DNA of 5,217 nucleotides from an uncultured Ruminococcus sp. (GTDB lineage: Bacteria; Bacillota; Clostridia; Oscillospirales; Acutalibacteraceae): positions 1 to 5,217 of the forward strand of contig CACYDZ010000108.1 in the NCBI GenBank assembly GCA_902773265.1. Direction: 5' to 3'. Shown here piece by piece: positions 1-5,217 of this stretch; position 1 is the stretch's first letter, and the number at the start of each line of letters is the position of its first letter. Below the pieces are notes generated by a model that did no database searches, was not told the origin of the DNA, and saw nothing but the letters and a program-made list of their open reading frames with translations. A program made the position numbers and the translations under genes.

Positions 1-159
1 AGTTTCCAGTACTCTGCCTTTGATGAGTTCTCTGGCTTCCAGTGTTTCATCAGCCTGCTTGATTAAATTTTCGGTAATTCCGCCTTTTCCGACAATCAGT
101 ACGGTTTCGTAGGTATTGGCTATCCCTCTGAGATAGGCTCTCTGTTTACTTGTCAGCAT
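1..159 (-). CDS. yhbY: YhbY-family CRM-domain RNA-binding protein, partial (N-terminal 53 residues)
   Basis: I translated this by hand from the ATG at 159-157. It begins MLTSKQRAYLRGIANTYETV and is open to the window edge with no stop. That opening, followed by a glycine-rich GKGG loop (about residues 25-28) and a helix reading ITENLIKQADETLEARELIK, is the classic start of the CRM (chloroplast RNA splicing and ribosome maturation) domain. Family members are about 95-100 residues, so roughly half is missing at the C-terminus. Known for the family: E. coli YhbY is a cytoplasmic protein that associates with precursor large ribosomal subunits, and CRM domains bind RNA through the GxxG loop. The start overlaps the end of rdgB by 7 nt and has a strong GGAGG seven bases upstream, so translation is probably coupled to rdgB. 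The start is secure; activity cannot be judged from a half protein. Confidence 0.9.
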   Translation of the reverse strand, partial: MLTSKQRAYLRGIANTYETVLIVGKGGITENLIKQADETLEARELIKGRVLET

Positions 160-764
160 TGATTTTCCTCCGCAAAATGTTTTTCCAGTTCTTTTTTGAG
201 TATCCTTATGGCATTTCCTCTGTGACTGATTTTGTCTTTTTCGTCTGATTTAAGCTGTGCGAATGTTCTGCCATCTTGAATAATGAACAGAGGGTCATAC
301 CCAAAACCGTTCTCTCCGACAGGTCTGTAACCTATTCTTCCCACACATTCACCATGTGCTATGATTTCTTTGCCGTCCTCCAGTATACAACAGATAACCG
401 TGACAAATTTGGCGGTTCTTCGGGTTACGGGAACATCTTTCATTTCTTGAAGTAATTTGGCATTGTTCTTTTCCGCATTCGCTCCCTCTCCTGAATATCT
501 TGCTGAGTATACTCCGGGTCTGCCGTTCAAAGCATCTACCATCAACCCTGAATCATCAGCAATACAGGGCATACCTGTAAGTTTGTAGGTTTCTCTGGCT
601 TTCAGTCTTGCATTTTCGATAAAAGTTTCCCCTGTCTCTTCCACTTCGTCAAGAGATATACCAAGCTCTTTGGCTGTTTTTGCCTCAATTCCTAAAGGAT
701 TTAAAATTCTGTTGAGTTCTTCAACTTTTTTGGGATTGTTACTGGCAATAATAAAAGTTTTCAT
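153..764 (-). CDS. rdgB: RdgB/HAM1-family XTP/dITP diphosphatase
   Basis: A complete 203-residue protein, the usual length for the Ham1/RdgB family. Known role: cytoplasmic hydrolysis of non-canonical purine nucleoside triphosphates (dITP, ITP, XTP) to the monophosphate and pyrophosphate, keeping deaminated purines out of DNA and RNA; the enzyme is typically a Mg-dependent homodimer. Visible signatures in order: the substrate-binding SNNPKK at 8-13; TGETFIENARLKA around 44-56; ADDSGL at 69-74 with the expected catalytic Asp71; GRPGVYSARY at 81-90; GENGFGYDPLF at 150-160; and SHRGNA at 180-185. All key residues appear intact. The ATG at 764 is chosen because MKTFIIASNN is the family's normal N-terminus. 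It lies 20 nt after the ftsY stop. The gene ends inside the yhbY start (the minus strand reads ATGCTGA, holding the yhbY ATG and the rdgB TGA). No truncation or odd feature is seen. Confidence 0.97.
   Translation of the reverse strand: MKTFIIASNNPKKVEELNRILNPLGIEAKTAKELGISLDEVEETGETFIENARLKARETYKLTGMPCIADDSGLMVDALNGRPGVYSARYSGEGANAEKNNAKLLQEMKDVPVTRRTAKFVTVICCILEDGKEIIAHGECVGRIGYRPVGENGFGYDPLFIIQDGRTFAQLKSDEKDKISHRGNAIRILKKELEKHFAEENQC
167..171 (-). promoter_or_regulatory. Ribosome binding site of yhbY, inside the rdgB coding end
   Basis: GGAGG on the minus strand with a 7-nt spacer to the yhbY ATG at 159. It is formed by the rdgB codons for Ala-Glu-Glu (GCG GAG GAA) near the C-terminus of RdgB, so the same bases serve as protein code and translation signal. 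Confidence 0.8.
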
Positions 765-777
765 GAAATCTTCTGCA

Positions 778-786
778 CTCCTTTTT
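778..786 (-). promoter_or_regulatory. Ribosome binding site of rdgB, overlapping the ftsY stop
   Basis: The minus strand reads AAAAAGGAG and includes the last two bases of the ftsY TAA (787-785). GGAG is 13 nt from the rdgB ATG, slightly longer than the usual 6-10. It is the only clear SD in the 20-nt gap, and the start itself is fixed by the protein family. Confidence 0.65.
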
Positions 787-1696
787 AAGTTCTTGTAAAC
801 AGTGCTTTAGCAAAATCATCAGCGTCAAATGGCTGTAAGTCGTCCATCTGCTCACCAACACCAATATATTTGACTGGTACATTCAGTTCTTCTTTAATGG
901 AAAGCACTACACCGCCTTTGGCTGTACCGTCAAGTTTGGTCAGTACAATACCTGTTATGCCTGTGGAATCTTTAAAGGCTTTCGCCTGATTGACCGCATT
1001 CTGCCCTGTGGTTGCGTCAAGTACAATTAAAAATTCCTTGTCGGCATTGGGTAATTCTCTGTCAATAATTCTGCTGATTTTGGCAAGTTCTCCCATAAGA
1101 TGCTTTTTGTTGTGAAGTCTGCCTGCTGTGTCAGCGATGATGACATCTGCACCTCTTGCTTTTGCCGCTGAAATGGCATCAAATACGACTGCCGCCGGGT
1201 CTGAACCCTCTTTTTGCTTGATAACTTCACATCTTGCTCTTTCTCCCCAGATTTCCAGCTGGTCGATTGCCGCTGCCCGGAATGTGTCTGCCGCCGCAAG
1301 AATAACCTTTTTGCCCTGCTTTCTGAGATTGTTCGCCAATTTGCCGATTGTCGTGGTTTTACCTACTCCGTTGACACCAATTACCAATATAACAGATGGC
1401 TTCGTATCGATATGAAGTTCTTCTCCACCTCTCAGCATATCCGCTGTAATTTCCTGTAACAGTCCCAGAACATCTTCGGGATTGGTTACTCCCTCTTTTT
1501 TTACTCTTTTTCGCAGTTCGTCCGTGATTTTTGTGGCCGTATTTACCCCTACATCTCCCATTATCAAAAGTTCTTCCAGTTCCTCAAACAGTTCTTCATC
1601 AATCTTTGTAAATGATTTCAGCATACTGTCTATCTTGTTGACAACAGATTCTCTTGTCTTTTTCAGTCCGTCTTTTATCTTTTTAAATAATCCCAT
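785..1696 (-). CDS. ftsY: FtsY, signal recognition particle receptor GTPase
   Basis: A 303-residue SRP GTPase. Known role: membrane-associated receptor that docks the Ffh/4.5S RNA-ribosome complex and hands nascent membrane proteins to the Sec translocon through reciprocal GTP hydrolysis. Numbered from the chosen start, the protein has a basic, amphipathic N-terminus ([18 protein letters not shown]), an N domain to about residue 95, then the G domain: P-loop [10 protein letters not shown] at 107-116, DTFRAAA at 137-143, DTAGR at 189-193, LDATTGQNA at 226-234, TKLDG at 253-257 and GVGE at 279-282. It has no long acidic A domain, as is usual in Firmicutes, and no M domain, which excludes Ffh. 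An upstream in-frame ATG at 1738 would add 14 residues and overlap the previous gene. I prefer 1696 because it has a good RBS and gives the typical MGLFKK start. It sits 16 nt after the yjbR-like gene. Confidence 0.96.
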   Translation of the reverse strand: MGLFKKIKDGLKKTRESVVNKIDSMLKSFTKIDEELFEELEELLIMGDVGVNTATKITDELRKRVKKEGVTNPEDVLGLLQEITADMLRGGEELHIDTKPSVILVIGVNGVGKTTTIGKLANNLRKQGKKVILAAADTFRAAAIDQLEIWGERARCEVIKQKEGSDPAAVVFDAISAAKARGADVIIADTAGRLHNKKHLMGELAKISRIIDRELPNADKEFLIVLDATTGQNAVNQAKAFKDSTGITGIVLTKLDGTAKGGVVLSIKEELNVPVKYIGVGEQMDDLQPFDADDFAKALFTRT

Positions 1697-1706
1697 GATT
1701 TCGCCG

Positions 1707-1714
1707 TCCTTTTT
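1707..1714 (-). promoter_or_regulatory. Ribosome binding site deciding the ftsY start
   Basis: The minus strand reads AAAAAGGA, followed by CGG and a spacer to the ATG at 1696 (10 nt from GGA to ATG). It overlaps the TAA stop of the upstream gene (1715-1713). No comparable purine-rich SD precedes the alternative ATG at 1738, where the upstream sequence reads GATGGTAGATATCAGTT. This favours the shorter FtsY. Confidence 0.75.
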
Positions 1715-2084
1715 ATTTCTTTCTATCAGTGATTTCATAACTGATATCTACCATCTCTTTGATTTCTTCCAATGATACTGTGCCATCTAAAAGAATGGTT
1801 ACCCATTTGTCTTTATTCATGTGATAGGCTTTACAGTAACCGCTCTCCCGCAATAGTGAACCTATCAGAATAGGGTCACTTTGTATGTTTATGATATCAA
1901 TTTTTTCTGTTCCGTCAAGCCCTAATTTTTCTTTGGCAACATTCATGATAACCGCATACCATTTGGCATTCCGACTATTGCGTAATACTGCATATTGCGG
2001 AGATTTCTTCCAAAGATATTCAGGTTCGGTATTATATTTTTCTGATACATAGCCAAATATGTTGCTCCTGTAAGAACTTTCCAT
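1713..2084 (-). CDS. MmcQ/YjbR family (DUF419) protein
   Basis: A 123-residue soluble protein with no signal peptide or membrane segment. It matches the MmcQ/YjbR (DUF419, CyaY-like fold) family by its characteristic blocks: PEYLWKKSPQYAVLR at 21-35, KWYAVIM at 41-47, KLGLDG at 53-58, DIINIQSDP at 63-71 and GYCKAYHMNKDKWVTILLDG at 82-101. Known: structures show a small alpha/beta fold resembling frataxin-like or DNA-binding double-wing proteins, but the biochemical role is unsettled, so I assign no function. Length agrees with stand-alone family members. The ATG at 2084 has GAGG eight bases upstream. The gene begins 10 nt after the smc stop and ends 16 nt before ftsY, so it is probably co-transcribed with both. 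Its presence here is the main variation on the common smc-ftsY pairing. It need not be functionally linked to either neighbour. Confidence 0.9.
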   Translation of the reverse strand: MESSYRSNIFGYVSEKYNTEPEYLWKKSPQYAVLRNSRNAKWYAVIMNVAKEKLGLDGTEKIDIINIQSDPILIGSLLRESGYCKAYHMNKDKWVTILLDGTVSLEEIKEMVDISYEITDRKK

Positions 2085-2092
2085 ACAAAATA

Positions 2093-2096
2093 CCTC
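2093..2096 (-). promoter_or_regulatory. Ribosome binding site of the mmcQ/yjbR-like gene, overlapping the smc stop
   Basis: The minus strand reads TTGAGG, then 8 nt to the ATG at 2084. The GAGG core shares bases with the smc TGA stop (2097-2095), a layout that favours re-initiation by ribosomes finishing smc. Confidence 0.65.
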
Positions 2097-5000
2097 AAGA
2101 TTTTAAATTCAGCTTTTCTGCTACTTCTGACACCCTCAAAGATAACAGTTTCGATATTCCTTTATCCTGCATGGTAACACCGTAAAGTACATCAGCTTCT
2201 TCCATTGTTCCCCGTCTGTGTGTAATTAAAATAAATTGCGTTCTGTCATTCATGACACGCAGATATTGGGCAAAACGGTCTACATTGATTTCATCTAAGG
2301 CTGCCTCTATCTCGTCCATTACGCAAAACGGTGCGGGACTGACTTTCATAATGGCAAAATACAACGCTATGGCAACCAACGCTTTCTCTCCACCTGACAG
2401 TGCCTCTAAGTGAACCACTATTTTTCCCGGCGGGTGAACTATGATTTCTATTCCGCTGGTGAGTACATCTTCAGGATTGGTAAGCTCTAAACGGGCTTTT
2501 CCTCCACCAAACAATTCTACAAAGGTCTTTGAAAAATGCTCATTGATGTTGTTGAACTTTTCCACAAACAATTCTTTCATCTGTCTGGTAAGGTCACTGA
2601 TAAGTTTCAGAATTTCGCTTTTCGATTTTTCAATATCCCCTACCTGTTCTGTCATGAATTTATGTCGCTCACTGACTTCCTTGTACTCTTCTATTGCTGA
2701 TACATTGACATTCCCCAACGATTTGATTTTGGATTTCAGTTCATTCAGCCGTCTTTTGGCTGCGGATACACTTTCAATAACTACTGCATAATTTTCTGCT
2801 TCTCTGGGAGTGAGTTCGTATTCCTCCCAAAGTTTTGCAATAATATCATCATATTGCTTCCGCAAATTGAGTTTCCGCTCCTCTAATCTGGAATACTCCC
2901 TGCCTGATAACTCTCTCTCGTTGAGTTTGTCCCTTTCCTTTTGCCGTAATTGCGTGATTGTGTGTTCAGTTTCTTTTTTCTGCTCGCTGACACTTTCCAT
3001 CTTTCCCTGCAAATTCTTTATTTGTAAGAGAATATTTTCTATGGACTGATTAATCTTTTGAATATGTACGGTTATCGTTTCGTTTTTATTCTGATAGTCT
3101 GTTATCTGACTATCTAAGGATTGTCTTCGCTGTTCTTTGGTGTTCTCATTAGTCAAAACAAGGTTGATTTCAGAGTGGATATTTTCAATGTCTTTTTCAT
3201 AACCGACTATCTCTAAACGGATATTCTGTATCTTTTTGGAAATTGTTTCCCGCTTTTCTGTCAACAGGATTTGTGTTCCTGTAAGCGTTTCAGACTGCTT
3301 TTCCATTTTGGCAATCTCACGATTGATTTTTTCCAGTTCTCTTTGAGAATTACGGTGAATTTCTGATTGCCTTTTTATTTTGATGTCCAGTACAGAAATC
3401 TCGTTTTCGATTTCTGCAAGAGATTTTTTCCTGTTTTCCCGTTCGGTTCTGCTGCTTTTCAGTTCTGCCTCGATTTTGATTTTTTCTTCCTGTACTTTGG
3501 ATAGTTCTGCACTGCCGGATAAAACTTCTGCTTCCGCTTTGGCACAATCTTTAACAGACTGCTGATAGTCTGCTGATGACTGCTCAAATTTTTGTTTCAA
3601 AGTTTCGGCAATTTCACGGTTTTTCTTGATTTCACCTGCTCTCGACAGTAATCCCGATTTTCTGCCTTGTGAACCACCTGTCAGCGAACCGCCTGCATTG
3701 ATAACCTGTCCGTCTATTGTCACTATACGGAATTTATAGCTGTATTTTCGGGCAATCTCTACGGCGTGATTAAGATTATCTGCTATGGCAATTCTTCCCA
3801 AAAGTGAATGTAAAATACCGTTATACATCGTATCACAACTACACAACTCTGAGGCTATCCCCACAAACCCTTTGCATTGTTCCAGACCTCTCTCATTAAG
3901 TATATTGCCTTTGATAGTAGTCAGCGGTAAAAAGGTTGCCCGTCCACCATCACGCTGTTTCAGATACTGAATGGCATTTTTGGCACTTTCTTCATTGTCT
4001 GTGACAATGTGCTGCATGGAGTTTCCCAATGCTGTTTCCATTGCAACCGTATACTCTTCGGGTACATTGATTACCCTTGATACCGGCCCATGTATTCCCT
4101 TTAAATTGCCACGCTGGGATTCTTTCATCACCATTTTTACACTGGTGTAAAATCCCTCCATGTTCCTTTCCAAATCTTCCAGAACTTTTATCCGTCTTAA
4201 TCTTTCCTGATAGTCCAGATTGAATTTATCTGCTGTGGTCTTTAATTCTTCACGGGATTTTTGCCTGTTCTGTAATTTCAGTCGGCAACCTGACAAAATA
4301 TTGGTCAGCTTCTGTATCTGCTGTGTCGATTGGGTCAGCATGGTTTCATAGTCCTGACAGCGTTGCTCAATTTCCCGGATATTCTGCTGTCGGGAAACTT
4401 TGGAATTGCTCAGATTGGCTGTTCTTTCTTTCGCTTCTGTCACCGCTGACATACTTGTCATCGCAGATACTTTGATGTCTGCTGATTTTGCGGTCAGTGT
4501 GGCAAGCTGTAAAGAAACTGTCTGCAACTGTTCCGACTTCTGCGTTGCATCGGTCATGACCGTTCTGAGTTCTTCTTCTTCTTTCAGACACTCCGCCGTA
4601 AGCTGACGGATTGTTTCTTCATATCCGACAATCTTTTTCTGCTTTTCTTCAATCTCTTTCTGAACGGTCTTTGAAGAATTTTCTATACTTTCCTTTTCCT
4701 TTTTCAGTCGGGCAATATTATCGTTATTATGCTCGATATCATTTTCCGATACGGAAACATCTGATTTTTCTTTTGCACTCTGTTCTTCACATAAGGCAAT
4801 CTCTTTTCTGATTTCTTCAATCCTCTGCTCAAAATGACTGATTTCTTCGGACAGTTCTTCACTTTCCCTGCGTATATTTTCAAGGTCTTTTTCTGCTTTG
4901 TCGTGCTGGGATTTGGCAATTTCCGACTTCTCTTCCTGTTCACGCAAAACATTTGCCGACTGCTTAATCGTATCTAACCATAAAGCAATCTCTACACCTT

Positions 5001-5217
5001 TCTTTTCTTCGGCATACTGTAAGAATTTCTCTGCTTTCTCTGACTGTACCCTTAACGGCTCTATACGGCTATCAAGCTCTTTTAAAATATCTCTCAGCCT
5101 GACAAGATTTTCTTCTGTAGACTGCAATTTCTTCTCCGCTTCCAGTTTTCGATAACGGTATCTTGAAATTCCTGACGCTTCTTCAAAAATTTCCCGTCTG
5201 TCCTCACTCTTTGATGA
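2095..5217 (-). CDS. smc: Chromosome segregation protein SMC, partial (N-terminal head missing)
   Basis: The frame is open to the window edge, giving 1040 residues; bacterial SMC is about 1180-1190, so about 150 N-terminal residues with the Walker A P-loop and Q-loop lie outside. A TTG at 5127 is not the start: 30 upstream codons (SSKSEDRREIFEEASGISRY and on) match a conserved block of the SMC N-terminal head. Known role: a homodimeric ATPase that, with ScpA and ScpB, organises and segregates the chromosome by DNA loop extrusion. Domains in partial-protein numbering: end of the N head to about 40, coiled coil to about 350, hinge about 368-515 ending in the GGSLTGG loop, return coil to about 830, then the C head. 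The C head carries FGGG at 903-906, the ABC signature LSGGEKA at 940-946 (nt 2380-2400), Walker B FCVMDE at 964-969 with catalytic Glu969 (nt 2311-2328), the D-loop ALDEINV and the switch His1000 in THRRG. All visible ATPase motifs are intact. rnc is often upstream in Firmicutes but is not visible here. Confidence 0.97.
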   Translation of the reverse strand, partial: SSKSEDRREIFEEASGISRYRYRKLEAEKKLQSTEENLVRLRDILKELDSRIEPLRVQSEKAEKFLQYAEEKKGVEIALWLDTIKQSANVLREQEEKSEIAKSQHDKAEKDLENIRRESEELSEEISHFEQRIEEIRKEIALCEEQSAKEKSDVSVSENDIEHNNDNIARLKKEKESIENSSKTVQKEIEEKQKKIVGYEETIRQLTAECLKEEEELRTVMTDATQKSEQLQTVSLQLATLTAKSADIKVSAMTSMSAVTEAKERTANLSNSKVSRQQNIREIEQRCQDYETMLTQSTQQIQKLTNILSGCRLKLQNRQKSREELKTTADKFNLDYQERLRRIKVLEDLERNMEGFYTSVKMVMKESQRGNLKGIHGPVSRVINVPEEYTVAMETALGNSMQHIVTDNEESAKNAIQYLKQRDGGRATFLPLTTIKGNILNERGLEQCKGFVGIASELCSCDTMYNGILHSLLGRIAIADNLNHAVEIARKYSYKFRIVTIDGQVINAGGSLTGGSQGRKSGLLSRAGEIKKNREIAETLKQKFEQSSADYQQSVKDCAKAEAEVLSGSAELSKVQEEKIKIEAELKSSRTERENRKKSLAEIENEISVLDIKIKRQSEIHRNSQRELEKINREIAKMEKQSETLTGTQILLTEKRETISKKIQNIRLEIVGYEKDIENIHSEINLVLTNENTKEQRRQSLDSQITDYQNKNETITVHIQKINQSIENILLQIKNLQGKMESVSEQKKETEHTITQLRQKERDKLNERELSGREYSRLEERKLNLRKQYDDIIAKLWEEYELTPREAENYAVVIESVSAAKRRLNELKSKIKSLGNVNVSAIEEYKEVSERHKFMTEQVGDIEKSKSEILKLISDLTRQMKELFVEKFNNINEHFSKTFVELFGGGKARLELTNPEDVLTSGIEIIVHPPGKIVVHLEALSGGEKALVAIALYFAIMKVSPAPFCVMDEIEAALDEINVDRFAQYLRVMNDRTQFILITHRRGTMEEADVLYGVTMQDKGISKLLSLRVSEVAEKLNLKS
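3673..4116 (-). other. SMC hinge (dimerisation) domain region
   Basis: This is the globular interruption between the two long coiled coils of SMC. It starts near SQRGNLKGIHGPVSRVINVP, passes through the ALGN and GGRATFLPL blocks, and ends at the glycine-rich GGSLTGG loop. In the family it mediates homodimerisation and contacts DNA. The boundaries are my estimate from where heptad-like charged sequence stops and resumes. Confidence 0.8.

Noticed and set aside
765..784. Possible promoter or terminator in the 20-nt ftsY-rdgB gap
   Set aside because: The gap is too short for -35/-10 boxes plus a leader, has no hairpin with a T-run, and is mostly occupied by the rdgB RBS and spacer.
1128..1459. 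Two overlapping plus-strand open frames opposite the ftsY G domain
   Set aside because: They lie wholly within a gene whose GTPase motifs are intact in the other strand, and their translations show no recognisable domain.
1482..1775. Plus-strand open frame with long Ser and Phe runs opposite the start of ftsY
   Set aside because: It is antisense to Glu/Lys-rich codons of the FtsY N domain, which read as Ser/Phe on the other strand. It has no family resemblance.
2441..3049. Plus-strand open frames opposite the C-terminal half of smc
   Set aside because: Their low-complexity Ser/Leu/Phe composition is the mirror of coiled-coil Glu/Lys/Arg codons. They are shadows of smc.
3350..3547. Minus-strand 65-codon frame inside smc
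   Set aside because: It is an out-of-frame reading of the smc coiled coil, with Arg/Gln/Asn-rich composition and no conserved motif.
2600..3650. Possible repeats in the smc C-terminal coil (recurrent tttttc / ttctg words)
   Set aside because: These reflect repeated Glu, Lys and Gln codons of a coiled coil. No direct repeat of regular unit length or spacer structure is visible, so this is neither a repeat array nor a CRISPR.
4367..4952. Minus-strand alternative frames within smc
   Set aside because: They are frame-shifted readings of the smc N-terminal coil. The smc frame is continuous here, so no frameshift is needed.

Overview
This window is a compact stretch of low- to mid-GC Firmicutes housekeeping DNA, with every gene on the minus strand. 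The proteins most resemble those of Clostridia, probably an Oscillospiraceae/Ruminococcus-type gut anaerobe. That placement is inference from protein style and gene order (smc, ftsY, rdgB, yhbY), not from a search.

Read in the direction of transcription (high to low coordinate), the layout has five genes. smc comes first: the chromosome condensin ATPase, whose N-terminal ~150 residues lie beyond position 5217. Next is a small MmcQ/YjbR (DUF419) gene at 1713-2084, then ftsY (SRP receptor GTPase) at 785-1696. rdgB (XTP/dITP pyrophosphatase) follows at 153-764, and last is the first 53 codons of yhbY (CRM-domain ribosome-assembly protein), running off position 1.

The genes are packed as a single operon-like array. 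Gaps are 10, 16 and 20 nt, and the last junction is a 7-nt overlap. At three junctions the ribosome binding site overlaps the upstream stop codon; at the fourth it lies inside the last codons of the upstream gene. No gap can hold a conventional promoter or terminator, so the promoter probably lies upstream of smc, outside the window.

The genes share no single pathway: chromosome segregation, an uncharacterised small protein, membrane protein targeting, nucleotide-pool cleaning and ribosome assembly. They look like a conserved growth-related cluster. I found no mobile element, CRISPR array, RNA gene, significant repeat or defence system, and nothing that supports a previously undescribed system. 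The points worth a second look are the mmcQ/yjbR gene between smc and ftsY, the start site of ftsY, and the tight stop/RBS overlaps.
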